Shown one piece after another: positions 47,401 through 60,700 of a stretch of DNA of 64,000 nt. Numbering within the stretch: position 1 is the first letter of the stretch; every line of letters starts with the position of its first letter. The stretch comes from Homalodisca vitripennis. Lineage: Eukaryota; Arthropoda; Insecta; Hemiptera; Cicadellidae. Under the pieces are notes generated by a model. The model did not search any database and was not told the origin of the DNA. It saw only the letters and a list, made by a program, of their open reading frames with translations. A program made the position numbers and the translations under genes. The stretch covers positions 99,181,001 to 99,245,000 of the forward strand of contig NC_060207.1 of the NCBI RefSeq assembly GCF_021130785.1, in the 5' to 3' direction.

Positions 47401-49015
47401 AAGTATGTCAAATTTATCAGTGCACCTACAGCAGTGATATTGGTAAAGTTATTAACTGTATCTTGAAATGTAAGAGATATTATGGTATTATTGGTAATAC
47501 GAATTAGAATAACTTAAGCATACCTGTATAAACTTTGAATGTATTTTAAGAGTATTAAGGTTATATTATATGTTACATTTACTATTAGGAGGCTTAATGT
47601 ATTGCTAATGTCTTGTGTAATAGGACACTTTTATATGAGTAACATATTTTAAAGGTTTTTAGTAACAAATAACTTTCTCCAAAAGTAAACATTCCAAAAG
47701 GAAAAGATATGTATGTTAATTGCAATATAACTTATTGGATGTCTTTAACCATAAATAAACTCAGGCTGTACATTTCAATTAGTTTCTGAAACACTAGGTC
47801 CCAAGAACTATTTTATAACTTTTTCAAGGGTTAAAACGAGACATGAGTCATTATTATACGTATATTATTATAAAATATAAAAATTCTAGTTTTAGAAAGA
47901 ATAATTACTTTTAATTATTTAACATTTACAATATGATGAGCTAGTTTAATGTTATATAATATTGTATATGATAAAAAGTGTGTATGAAAATATATAATTA
48001 CTTGTAATGCTTGATAAAAATTATTTGCATTTTTTAGAGCTACAGTCAATATAAATAACTGAAGGAAAATAGAATTTTAAGTATATCCAGTAAAACAACA
48101 ATGTTTAGTATGCATATTTTCCAGTATTTTCTAAATGTCATAGGAATATGACACATAAGAAAGTTATTAAACTTAATAAAAACTTATTAATTGTTAAAAA
48201 ATTATTAATTAATGCTAAAAAATAAATCATTACCGCTTAAAAGCTTGGACGATGTAATGGAGGCTAATATTATTTGTAATAACATCTATATACATCCATA
48301 AAATGAAACATTTCCGTTATAAGCAACTCACTGCCAATACATCACTTTAAAGTGCTGGTGACAATACAGGCTGTCAAAAGCAAAAGATTTGTCAACCTCT
48401 GATGCAGTTGACAGGTTATTACATGAGGGTTATCGGATTGTCCTTGTATTACTTATATTAATTTATTAAGGACCCAATATGTCCTTATCAAAATATTTTC
48501 ATTGTCTGTCCGTAAGTTATAATCCATCTAGGCACACTGTACAAAGTTACCATTAAGTTTTAATATAGTATTTCCCATTAAGAAATATTTTTATAAATAC
48601 AATTATTATAAAAATTAGGTACAATTGTTTACATAAAATAAAAAAATATGATAGAATTCTGAAGACTATTATTTATAAGATTTATTATTTTATAAATTTA
48701 TCTACCCATTGCTAAATATGTGATTGACAATAACAGGTAATTTTTCATAAAACTCATAAAGAAAGGTAAGCGTAAAAAACCAAACGAATGTGGGCTCATA
48801 AAACATGTGACAGCCAGCACTTAGTTAATTATTAAAGTATTATTTATTTCCTAAAAAGTAATTATACATCAAACGGCATAGTTACAATTTATGTAGCATA
48901 GTTTAGTAGTGTTTGGTTTCTAAAATAATTAATGGAATTTTATACAGCACTTCAAAAACATTCATTATTTAATTTATATAACTATTAGAATTGTGAATTC
49001 TAAAACCACGTAGAT
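47401..49015. other. No recognisable feature
   Basis: AT-rich DNA with chance frames only. Confidence 0.35.
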
Positions 49016-49019
49016 TAAT

Positions 49020-49165
49020 AAAATCAGTCTCGAGACTGAAAATGCTCGCTGGAAAGTGAAGAAAACGCTGTGTATGCGGAAGTATATTCGTCACAGGAGA
49101 ACTTCCACTCAGACACGTCTCTAATTATTCTTGGCCGCTCTTGCGTAAATGAAATTTTAAGGTTC
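49020..49165 (+). repeat. Low-copy repeat B, copy 3 (extra copy in unit 2)
   Basis: TCTCGAGACTGAAAATGCTC, then GTCACAGGAGAACTTCCACT and CAGACACGTCTCTAATTATT. DNA identity with the 61-kb copy is high, but two stops interrupt the frame that is open there. Unlike the others it is not followed by an A repeat within 3 kb. Confidence 0.65.
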
Positions 49166-50081
49166 GCATCAGGAATAAAATGTTTTTCAACAGGAATTCA
49201 CTATAATAATACACTTGACAAAAGTGAATATTTTACTATAAAATATTAAATTCATATTACACCGTAGTTATAATTTTTGTAGGTTATCTCGTATAACGGT
49301 TATTAAGTATTATGAATAGATCAACAATGTATATTATTTTTGGATCTAGCGTAGGGCTATTCTTTATCCAATTGGTCTTTGGTGTTCAATATTATTCTCA
49401 TTGGATATCTATTTAAACTACCTAAATCTAAACAATCCATTAAATTACCTCCTAGTGAAGTGGAAAAAAACTTAGATATCTTTCATAACTTTTCTTATTG
49501 CAAAGAAAAATTGAATATATTGAAGATTAACAATGATTAGAAAAAGTAGTAAAAAATGAACCTCTTATATAATATTATTAAGGATTCAAGAGGCTCCTCT
49601 TAGAATAATTGTGTGTCTCTTCGTCCATGTGGTAACACTAGATAGAAAAGTCCTAGAGACTTAAGCTTAGTACATTCTAGGGTCAAGATGGATTAACAAA
49701 GAAGTTTTAGGTTAAATGGTCAAAGGACAGCTAAACTATAGGAAGAGAATTTACAATCTGTTCAATAAAGACTTTTTTCCGTCGGGTCCTACGATACTCT
49801 GTAGTATCGGTTTATTAAATAACATGTACCTGTTCTAAATACATTGTAAAATATAAAAGTACAAAATTAGCACTTTTAAGGTACTAGTTTTGAGTACCTT
49901 CGACCTACGAGTACCTATTCACCTTCGACATTATATTATATACTACTAGGTAGTATATACCTAGTTATTGTATAGTATTTTAATTTCATAATAAAAATTA
50001 CCCAAAATATTAATTTATCCTTCCACTATTATTTACTATATAAGAAGACCAAGAGTATATAACAATTTTAAATATTGGATA
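49166..50081. other. No recognisable feature
   Basis: AT-rich DNA. 49860-49975 contains a cluster of short overlapping repeats of GTACCT/AGGTAC words but no definable unit. Confidence 0.35.
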
Positions 50082-50835
50082 TTAGCAGTAACCCACGATT
50101 TCGAAAGTAACTATCAAAATCGAAGGGCGTAGTGTTTAACATATCTTTTAACTCCAATGTTTTTTGCCTTGTTGTAACGATTAAGTGTATATTTAGTGTA
50201 TAAGTGTTCATAGTTGATTTTGCATTGCTTCCAGATCAAGAAAATATGTATACATGCACAGGTCTGAGAATCCTACTTCTGTCAAAAGATGGATCAACTA
50301 ATATCGGTTTTATAACAGTCTTTAAATTTATATTAAAAGATGTATTTTTGTCTTTATATGCATTAGAATACTGCCCAGGTACCATATACTTAAAATATGA
50401 TACATCTTTTGTTTACAGTATATATTTACTCATTCTTGAAATTTTCTTTCCTGGATTTTCCTAATCTGTGCTCAACAGCGTTTACACAAAAGTGTTATAA
50501 AGTGTTATTACTATTAAGCTTTCTCTATGCTTTCAATAATATAAATGTAAAATAATTGAAAATAGTGGTTTAAATTATTAAACATATGGCTTTGCTGCCA
50601 TAAAGAAGTGATTACATATAACAGTTGATTTAACAGGTTCTTTCAGTTAATATCTTCCAACTTAAATACGATTGTGGCGTAGCCCGAAGGAAGTTTTGAA
50701 ATAAGAATAAGCCTATGTTCATAATAGGGACGCTAAGTATGTCCATGTATTTAAATACAAAAGGGTGAATAGTTTAAGCGTGAGAGCAAAACAACAAATA
50801 AAGGTAGCAACTGTATTTTATATCTAATACTAAAT
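50082..50835 (-). mobile_element. Non-autonomous Helitron, minus strand
   Basis: Minus strand: 3' end GGGTTACTG then CTAA (50085-50082) followed by T, a CTRR-type Helitron end. The 3' part contains the usual GATCAAGAAAATATG / TCTGAGAATCCTACTTCTGT words (50235-50285) also found near 19.5 and 56.2 kb. The 5' module (50835-50681, with GTGGCGTAGCCCGAAGG on the plus strand) resembles 51304-51469. The 5' terminus is not sharply defined. Confidence 0.5.
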
Positions 50836-51469
50836 ATTTGCTACAAATGTACAGTCTAAATGCAAATTAACAATAAACACTGTTTACATGTTTGATTCTT
50901 TATAAACTGAAAAATATTATTTTCTGATATTTTAGTTCATTTAGAGCTGGAATCGGTATATTAGTTGAAAACAACAGGCCAGCAAACATCACTTAATAAA
51001 CTTCATCTAGCATTATTCCTGACTGCTTAAAAGGGAGTTTTCAGAGTCAAATTCTGGTCACCTTGAGTTCTAAGTTTCTAAGGTAGATGAGCACTTACCT
51101 AATCGCTAAAAACTAAAAACGGGGTGAAAACTAATGGGTACTCCTAGAGAATTAACACACTATGCATGTAAACAAATTACAAATAGTGGTTAAACTAATT
51201 AAACGTGTGGTTGTGCTATCACAAAACAATGTTTAGTCAGGACAATTTATTAATTTGACAGGTAGTTTCAAATTATATTTACTACTTTTAAGACAAATGG
51301 GGCGTAGCCCGGAGGGATTTTCTAAATAAGAATAGGCTTATATTCATCCCACGAAACATAATAATGTCTACGTAAAATTTCAGTACAATCGTTTTGAGCA
51401 GTTTAGACGTAAAAGCAAAACAAACAAACACAGCCACTTTCGCTTATCGCTTATCGTAATATTATTAGA
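50836..51469 (-). mobile_element. Second, head-to-tail Helitron-related copy
   Basis: On the minus strand it begins near 51469 with TCTAATAATATTACG, continues through TTTGTTTGTTTTGCTTTTAC, and has GGGCTACGCCCC hairpin words at 51304-51316. 51170-51300 repeats 50560-50680 (AATAGTGGTTAAACTAATTA). 50880-51120 is the segment shared with 19585-19830. No 3' CTRR end is seen before the next copy begins. Confidence 0.5.
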
Positions 51470-51640
51470 AGTAGGATAATTAAACATTATATTAATTTAT
51501 ACTGTATAAATAAGCGTGTAACTAACCGTATCACTCAACAAGGATTTCATTCATGAGTGATCGCGATCTTTGGAATACATTTTTAAATTACTCACTATTG
51601 GCAGAAATAAAATTAATATTAATTTTAAGCACTATATATA
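51470..51640. other. Short spacer between Helitron copies
   Basis: AT-rich; nothing recognisable. Confidence 0.35.
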
Positions 51641-52139
51641 TCTTATATAAATAAAAATCTTGAGTCACGATGTATGTTGCCAATAAACTCCAAAACGACT
51701 GAACCAATTTCAATCAAATTTCACATGTATCCGTAATTTAGTCTAACTTAGAAGATAGGATAGTTATTATCTGAATTATTCGCTTATGTCGTGAATATAA
51801 ACGAATAAAATGAAGAAAAGTTTTCAAAGCGCCTGCAGATTATAACCTGCAATTACGAGATAGATACGTATATTAAACAGTGAAACACTATTTGAAGGCG
51901 CTAAGTTATGATGTATAATTGTCTAAACTAAATTTTTGGTTGAACTTAAAGGTTGAGTGGTAGACCACTTTGTAATAAAATACATTATGCATGTACAATA
52001 CATTTTTGACATATTTTCTTGATCGTGACATCAAGGTAAAATCTACATCGGGGTTGGAAAATATAATTTACTTCAACCAGAAATGCTCATACGCGGGCAA
52101 AACTTACGAAAAGCGTGCGAAGCCGCGGGAAACAGCTAG
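51641..52139 (+). mobile_element. Non-autonomous Helitron 4 (499 bp)
   Basis: Begins A|TCTTATATAAATAAAAATC at 51641 and ends AAGCCGCGGGAAACAG plus CTAG at 52136-52139, followed by T. The 3' half is about 85% identical to the inverted Helitron 1 at 29509. GCG...CGC hairpin words lie just before the end. No coding frame. Both termini are canonical, so this is a complete non-autonomous copy. Confidence 0.75.
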
Positions 52140-54370
52140 TAGTAATCTAAAATTTTAAATTTGTCTAACTTGCCGGCCAGAATTCAATCCTTGAAAATAA
52201 TAAGAAAAATACAAATAAACTAAAATTTATCTTGTGTGCATACAGTTTCAAATTTAAGATTATAATACCCACGTTATTTGTATTTATATCTTGAAGTATC
52301 ATACTCTTAATTATGAGGTTTCATTATCTAAATATCTATGGAAAATAAATAAAATTGCCTACTCATATAAATCAAAGGTCGCAACAGGTAACATAACGCA
52401 TATTCAACGAATTAATCAGTCTTATTGTGGTATATCCGTACTATAATGTTTATGGTTAGGCTAGAATGTCGTAAAATTGTGGTGTAAAAGTATAAATAAA
52501 AAATAAATATCACTAATGGTAAATTTATCTTTGTATTTAAATAACATATCACAAGGAAGGCACGGAATAAAACAAACTCGTGGTATTTTATAAACGGTTT
52601 CGGTAGTTTGAAAATAACAATTAAATTTAGAAGGTTCTGTTATTTATATGATGATATGAAGTATAACATGTTACAACTAAATTAAACCCATAATACTAAA
52701 AATACTTAATCTATCCAGGATCCTAAAAATGGAGTCAGATTATTTGTTGTGAGGTCAATGCATGAATTTGACATCTCGCTAATCTCGAAAATCACTTTTA
52801 GCTCTGGAATATTAGTATTGAGTGCTTTTCAATCGCTTCTATGTTCATCCTTCGGTTATCGATACCTCCTCACAATAACATACAACTAGTACAAAACTGC
52901 ATATTTTTATCACTATGATTTTGTGATTTTTTCATATTTTCTGCATTTAAAAGTTGTAACAGCGACACCACGTTTTAAGTATTGTTTTAGAGATTATTTC
53001 AAATAATATAGGATGAAAAGAAAGAAAATAATGTGTACAATCCGTCTATCCCATTATTTATCAGAAATACGAGTGAACAAAACACAATAAAAGTCCGTTT
53101 ACCTTTAACTTTGTTATCAAAGTAAAATATGTTAAAATGTCCAAACTCTCTACGAAACTAACCAATGCTCCAAGTACCTCCATCGCATGTGCTGATGAGT
53201 TAATAATACTTTTCATATGATTAACATTCACAACATACTATGTTGGTACTCATTTTTTCATGAGTGTTTTTCTTGTTGCGAACAATATAACTCATAAAAT
53301 CAATGTAAACAATCCAGTGTTTAGTGTTACTGTTACGGGATTCCTAGTAGACCGTTGTGTTTACCGTATTTAATATCAACATAGACGTAGTAAAGGTAAA
53401 GTGTCACACCAAATTTCACATTTTAAGCCAACTTGTTTCTTTAGGTTACACACAGACTCCGTAAAGAATATGAGGTTGTAGAATGTAACCTCTAAACGTT
53501 TTTATTAAGTATATTGCAAAATATTATAAATATTAATATGGATAATTTAACACACGGTAATACTGTACGGAGACATATATCACGTCCCTGAGTATAGCGC
53601 CACTGACTAAATTAATAAAATAAGGGTTTAATTTTGTAAAGAATCTCATTTATAACAAAATGAATTGCAGGCATAAATGACTTCTTGACATTACAAGTAC
53701 AGCACAGGTAGTAGGCGAAGGGTGGACTTTAGTCCCTCCCTTACAAACCTAATAAACTTTAACTTAATTTGACGAATTTATCCAATTTCTTGTTACTAAC
53801 TCCTTGTTACTTCTAGTTGTTACTTACATGTTTACTATATCTATCTTTAAAAAACATGTTCTTAAATTCTCTTGTACAAAGAATTATCTAAAATAAACTT
53901 TTAAAACTCATTATAATAATAAAGATTATAATTTTGTTGTAACAACATTGGATAGTGATAAAAAAAGAAGATAGATTCAAGTATTCTGATATTTTGTTTT
54001 TCATTACTTATTTACCAGAGATGAATCAAAACAATCTATGCCAAGGTGCAAGAAAAAGAACTGTTTTACAATGTTTTCAACAAGCAAAGGGTGTTCACTA
54101 ACCAGCGCACTGTTACTGAGGAAATATTTGGGTAAATAACATATCATGTACTACCATAATTACAATTAAATGTTATTCATGAATTAAATATTAATTATTA
54201 CGTTTCAACGAAGCACACCAAGTTTTCACTTGTGTAGTCAAATGAATTATACATTACTTCATGAGGAACTTGAGGTATCAAAACAAAAAAATAACAATAC
54301 TTTTACCTTACCTACAATATAAGAAAATAAACGATTGCCCCGAGGCAAATAGTTAAATCCTCTACTGTAT
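52140..54370. other. No recognisable feature
   Basis: AT-rich DNA without shared repeats or coding islands. Confidence 0.35.
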
Positions 54371-54374
54371 TATG

Positions 54375-54710
54375 TCACCTTCCACGTAGCATGGAATTAA
54401 CATTGAAGGTTTGCAAAATTGTTTCCTCGAACCAATCACAGATGCTCGTAATAGTTAAAATGTATAAATTATAAATATATTTGAAACCCGTAACACCCGT
54501 TATATTGACTATTCGTATAGTTAAGATGTGGTTTGGAAATGTTTGCGTTGATTTTAGATGTTCCAATATTGGAGGACCAGGGCAGTGAAAATCGATGGAA
54601 AAAGCGACATCGGGCCCAATATTTAATATGAAAAATAGGAAAATAGGTTCACGTTTTCTGCACGTTTTAAGGGTATTAAGGTAAAAATTCTGTATTATAA
54701 CTAACGACAT
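54375..54710 (-). other. Unassigned 111-codon open frame
   Basis: Open on the minus strand from ATG 54710. The middle (NIGPDVAFSIDFHCPGPPIL) is GC-richer than the flanks, while both ends are AT-driven. A frame of this length is expected about once by chance in a window of this size and composition. No family recognised. Confidence 0.08.
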
Positions 54711-55388
54711 TGTTTCAACGCTATAACCTTGCTATTCCTTCCTAATATTGTTCAATATTTAATCATTTGAAAATTTGTGTGGACACATCCACACTAACGT
54801 AATGTTTCCTTATCTAATTAAATAGCAAAGTTAAATTGTGAATTTGTGAGTTTTATTGATAGAAAGCACCAACATATGGAAATAATTTCCCAGTTTAACA
54901 GTCAGTGAACGTAAATATGTGATGATGAAAGTTCCTTGTAGGTCCAAGCTCAAGTTACTGAACCAGTTAATAAGGAAATCACCCTTTTCGTAATAACCTC
55001 CTACATAATATAACACCTGTAATACGGGACCTAGCCATAAAGGCTAAGTAGTCTTTAATTTTTACTGAATATTATCTTATTACTAACATGCATCAGAAAA
55101 GAGTTACAGTTTCGATACAAACCACGTATAGAACGCATCTTTTTATGGTTCGCTGGACAACTCAAGCTGCAAAATATTTAAAATGGTCCATAATTAAATT
55201 TATATTTATATATATATGAGCTGTAATGACCATCATAATTAATTTTCATTATTTATTAAACGCCACTTGAATTATTGTGTGTTTGTAAAAATAACTTGAT
55301 TGTTTGTCATACCTTACATATTAGAACTGTCCTAACACATGATTTGATTTTTGTTACAATTGATCAAAACTATAATTAAAAATCCTAA
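54711..55388. other. No recognisable feature
   Basis: AT-rich DNA; only chance frames. Confidence 0.35.
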
Positions 55389-56147
55389 TCCTAATAATAT
55401 TATAATTACAAAAGTGCTTTTGTTTGTTTTGCTTTCACACATACTCTATTTAACCGATTGCGCTAAAATTCGAAATGGAAATTCTTAGGGCACTGGGATG
55501 AATATAGGCCTATTTCTATTTCGAAAATCCCTTCGGGCTGCGCCCTACTAGTTTTTCAATTTGCGGCAAAATCCCAGCTTGGTCTCATAAGTCGTGAAAT
55601 GTTAATTAAAAGAGCATTCACAATGTTATCTGTGTAAGCACTATAACGCCGTTTTATATTTCGGTGATTAGGTAAGTAAAATCATCTATCTTACAAAATA
55701 CTTCAAAACATATGATAGTCAGAATTTGACACCGAAGACTCCCTTTTAAACAGTCAGCAAGAACTATGATAAATGAAAATTTGCTGGCGTGTGCTTTTGA
55801 AATAAGGTTCTAATTCCAGCTCTAAACGTTTTAAAATATTAACAATATCTATCACTTTATAAAGAAACACACTCATAATGTCATTGTAAATGTACTTTTA
55901 GGTGTAAATTTTCATAAAATATTAAGTAATATAATATAAAAGACGTTGTTACTATGTAACAAAGTAAATTACAATGACCATATATATCAACTTTTTGACC
56001 CATTTTCTTGGTCGTGGAAACAAAGCAATCTCAAAATTGATGTCGGAAATATAATTCACTCGAACCACCACTAGTTATCGTACACGTGCAACTAATTAGC
56101 AACAAATATTTTACAAAATTGCGTGCAAAGGAACGGGTACTTGCTAG
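55389..56147 (+). mobile_element. Helitron-like element with mini-Helitron 5' module
   Basis: Begins A|TCCTAATAATATTATAATT at 55389. At 55535-55551 it has GGGCTGCGCCC, a perfect hairpin, then TA and CTAG followed by T, so 55389-55551 alone has both ends of a 163-bp mini-Helitron. The following DNA (55600-55850, reverse of 50880-51120) and the 3' part 56010-56147 ending GGGTACTTG and CTAG form the rest of a longer copy. Either a mini-element inserted at the front of a longer one, or the longer family carries an internal end. Confidence 0.5.
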
Positions 56148-56257
56148 AAGTGCAGATACAAGAGACGATGTAGTCTATCATTTACTTTACATTTAAATAC
56201 TGTTATCAAACCTAAATTGGTTGTCTTATGACAAAAGTAGGGTTCTCAGAGCTGTTT

Positions 56258-56313
<56 letters not shown>

Positions 56314-56426
56314 AAAACCTCGTATATAAGAATATTCTGGTTCGGAAATATAATGCACTCAAACCAGAAATGCTCATACAGATACAAAGCCTACGAAATT
56401 GCAAGCGAAGCCGCGGGTACCTCTAG
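56148..56426 (+). mobile_element. Helitron 3' fragment with internal microsatellite
   Basis: Contains GTAGGGTTCTCAGAGCTG, then a TA tract (56262-56305), then GGAAATATAATGCACTCAAA and AAATGCTCATACAGATACAA, ending GCGAAGCCGCGGGTAC, CT and CTAG (56423-56426) followed by T. Same order as the inverted copy at 19205-19510. The 71-codon frame over the tract is not a gene. Confidence 0.6.
56262..56305. repeat. (TA)n microsatellite within Helitron
   Basis: Perfect TA tract flanked by ATACATACA and TATGTATGT, which makes the whole region self-complementary. Confidence 0.9.
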
Positions 56427-57455
56427 TTATATATAAATATAATTACGCATATGAAATGTGATTTTATTGTGTGACCACTATCTTCAAATGTGATACTTTT
56501 ATTATTAGTTATGGACGTTATTGTATATAACACTGAAAGTAAAACGAATTATTATTATTAATTATTTATCCTAATCACAAAAAAGATAAGAATATTGAGA
56601 AATTTTCCTCCTAACTATAATTTCTTATGGCTTTTTAAGGATAGATTACATAACTCATATCACAAACACATAACTAAAAAACAACAATCTGCTGATCTAT
56701 TGTTGCTATACAGCTAGCTAATGTTATGTTTTATTAACAACGTATGACGTTGTATCATTAAAATGTTGAGGTGAATAATTTCAAATATACAGTGTATAAT
56801 ATTTTCTTTACGGCTTTTGTAAGTCCTTGATGGAATATCGACGAATATTACCTAATATTCTTCTGTCAGCAAAATATTTATTTTACAACAGGTGCAAGAG
56901 AGTCATGATACTGGATCTACAAAGCGTTATATTAGTATTGTAGAATGTTAGCTCAATGCTTATTACTTTCAAATTCAAGGCTTTACACGAGTAAACTGTA
57001 CGTTCCAGGAGCTATTATGGTTTGAATAAAAATAATTAATAATTAAATAATATAAACGAGATAATTATGACGTATTTATCAATAGTAAAAATTTAATAAT
57101 GTAGTTAAACTTTATGAAATATTTTTACACAGTAATTAAATAACAGCCTCAACAACAAATACATACACTAATTCTTTTAGCAACCGATAATTAACAGAAC
57201 GCCTTAAAGTTACAAACACATTTATGATGATTGTTTATATGTAACCGATAGGGGTTATTTTCTATAGACATCATACTATTTCCAAAACTTTAGTTATTTT
57301 TGTGTGGAGAAACATTTTAGTTACTATAGAAAGAAGAAAATTATATTCAACTATCGCTCTGCTGAATACTAGGTGTGCTGGTGCCCGACTTGGAAACTCG
57401 TCCTCTACTGCGTCTGTGTGTTTTAGTTTTAAAATATTTTAAACTAAAAGGTGAA
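56427..57455. other. No recognisable feature
   Basis: AT-rich DNA; nothing recognisable. Confidence 0.35.
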
Positions 57456-57459
57456 GGTA

Positions 57460-57720
57460 AAATATGTCTTATTTTACCAGGCGATGTCAGGGCTAAGAAC
57501 AGGTCCCTCGTTCCTTTCTTATACTCAACCTAGGAACCAAAGTCTTCACATTGAATAGGAACCACCACTAAAGACTGGGCAGGCGGCTTTATTGCAAGTA
57601 CGGTATTACTCATTGTAGGGGTCACCCATTCAAGGAGCAGGTACTCTTGACGTTACTGGATTCAGTTATGATGTGATAATTTAGCTAATGGTGCCAGCGC
57701 CACATTTACATACATGTATG
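57460..57720 (+). repeat. GC-rich dispersed repeat, copy 2
   Basis: TGTCTTATTTTACCAGGCGA at 57465, then TCAACCTAGGAACCAAAGTC and GGAACCACCACTAAAGACTG. Same order and orientation as 1925-2205 at roughly 70-75% identity, with several small indels and less GC, so it is the more decayed copy. Confidence 0.6.
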
Positions 57721-60700
57721 TTCCATACATTTTACGTAGCATATATATTCAATCAAATGTGGCCACTGGCTAATTGGAACGTAACATCTTGGAGGTGACG
57801 TACGCTGACTCATTATAATATCAGTAGTTTTTACAACAGGAAAGTACTGTATAAAGCATACCAACTACTATACTCGTATACATTTTTTTACAGTCATAGC
57901 TTTGTCTTTTGAGAGCCATTACCGATAAAAACAAATTACCGCCAGGGATACTGAAATAAACCAATTTTTATATAATATATCTAGGGGATATTTTTGATAT
58001 AAAATATCTATATAGATATTTGCTCCATAGGAGATAGAAGTTTGCTCCATTGTTTGATACTTTTTACTGTTTATTTATGAATACACATGTTCTGGTCTCG
58101 CGCACTCAAAAAACTGTTCAGCTAGCCGTGTTTGTACAAATATACATCCACTGCACATATGTAACCTACCTAGCTCTTCTTGGGTATTAAATACAACTAA
58201 TATTAACTCATACATAAATAGAACTAATATTTTCGCACATTTACACATCGAAGTAGAGGGGTGGATATAAAATGGAAACATACATTTACACTTTAGAAAT
58301 TGTTACGTTAAAATATTATCAAGTGTTGTATAAAATCGTTTATAATGTATTGGTGCTCATAAAAACCCTTTACTCTCTGTCTTCAGGGCCCCAAAATAAA
58401 AATAAAAATAAAAATCTAGTTATTGATATTATTGGATTCATTGCAAAAATTCAACAGCCATCAAAATATAATCAATTTACGCATTTACATAAGTTCAAGT
58501 AAAATCTAGTCCAGCTCCTTTACTAATTCTGTATTCAAATCTACAATGCATTTTATAAAAGAGTACATTATTCTACTTATATATCAAACATTTTTAATAA
58601 AGCTGTAATAAAATCTATAATATCTTAACAAGATATCGTTTCATGATACGTTACGGAACTTAATTCAATATTACAAAGCCGTCTTTGGAATATTGTACAC
58701 AAAACATTTTAGAAATATTGAGTATCGGTATCAAAAGGAAATAAGACTCATCTCAGTTTGCTTATTTAAAACTAATGGCAATTTGTGTCCGTCAAGTAAC
58801 CTTATATTACAGAATTATAGTAATTTGTAAAAGGCATTTGTTTTTAAATTTATGTTCCGCCTTTTTTGGGGTTGTTATTATTGAATTCAAATTTGTTAAT
58901 AAGAAAATCATCAGTGGTAATCATAGGTAAATATACTGCGGAGCTACTTACTTACTGTACAGATTTAATTTGATTGATATCACCTACGGTAGGCAAAATG
59001 GTGTTTAGGGTTGAAAATACCTTCGACACCCAATTTGGTCAAGTTTAGGATATGGTTCTGTTACTGGATGAATAAACAAATTGCTGGTTGCCTAGGATCC
59101 TTCTATAGTATTCTGCTTGAGGGATGTATGTTTGATCTCAAGGGAAGTCACTCTAGACACACAGATACTGTGTAGCCTACTGCGCTTCAGTATGAGGCTA
59201 GGCAATTTGCTTTGGAACCCGGAGGCTGGGCTGTATTAGCAGACGTATTCAATACTCAGCCCAGAGTATAGTCCCTGTATGTCACTTGGACTCTCGTATT
59301 TATATTCCTTATACAGAACAACGTTGATAGATAACTAATATCTAGGGGGTATATTCATTACTTTCCCCATTTACTGAGGGGAATGAGTTTGGTGTAGTTA
59401 TATAGAGTTTTAAAAGACCTTAGTCTTTACAATATAACTAATGTTGTGTATTATGTATAAATGAGTTTTTATCTGTTGTGTAGAACTTGTGAAAGACAGG
59501 ACAGGAATGGAAGTTTAGTTCATTTATAATTTGAGCGTTAAGGGCTTTGTTGTCCCTTTGTTTACTGTGCATAAAAGGGGCAAGTTGTGTATCCACTTAT
59601 ATGCTGCTGATGAAAGGGCTGCATGTTATTCAGTTACACGGTACGTAAAAGAGGTGAGGTTTGCTTTGTCACATACTAGACAGTGAGAACTCTATACAGA
59701 AACAGGCAAAGTCAATATAGCAGTGACATAAATTGACCACTTGAATTTAAAAAGTGTATAAAACTAGTTTTTATAACGTTGTGTTAAAACGATAAGATTA
59801 AACATGTATAATGCGACAAATAAACTATACATATATGTGATGATCAGCCTTTGAATTTTGTGGTCCCATTTGTTTAAACTATATCGTTTTACCTCCTATA
59901 TAGTGACGGAAAACAGTGACCACCCTTTTGACTCTGTATACGTACGAGTTCTTGTGATTTAATTTGCTGAAAATGTTCACCTTTATGTTTTAGTATTAGT
60001 ATTGACTCACGAGGTTTGCCGTTTGTATAAAAATAGTTTATTTTCTAGTAATCGCTTAATGTCGCAACATTAAAAAGGAATATTTATACACTAAACGTGA
60101 CATAGGAATAAAATAAAAGAGCTCATCTCATCACAAGAGTTGTAGACACTTGAATAACTTAATCGAAACATCTTTGTTAAACATTGAAAGTGGTCAGTTG
60201 AAATCAATAATTTAAAATCTCTAAGATCTAGATAATATTATTAGTTTTTATGAAAAATAATAAGGGCTAAGATATTTATTTCCAATATATTTGGCTGAAG
60301 TATTCATAAATTATCAATTATAGCTTGTCGTGTGTATAGGTTAAAGGATTATGTAAGCTAGCTCGTATAATAATGGCAATAGAACCATAGTTATTATAGG
60401 CTACTGTCATAGTAAATAGTTAATTAATTGATTTTCTTGAACGTATAATAATACATACAAAAGTGTTAATAGAAGCAGAATTACAAAGAAACTTTTAAAT
60501 TTGATTAAAAAAAGTATGTAAAACCATTTGATTAAAAAAACCGTAAAACTTCATTTACATTGTTTTGAAAGTGGAAAGCGAAAAACTGTATTCGGAAGGT
60601 TTGTGTAACATAAAAGACTTCTAGTTTGTCATATTCTACAAAATATTGAATGCTCTTTACTCTTTGGATAAGGGATGTGCATACATATATGTTGTAAAAG

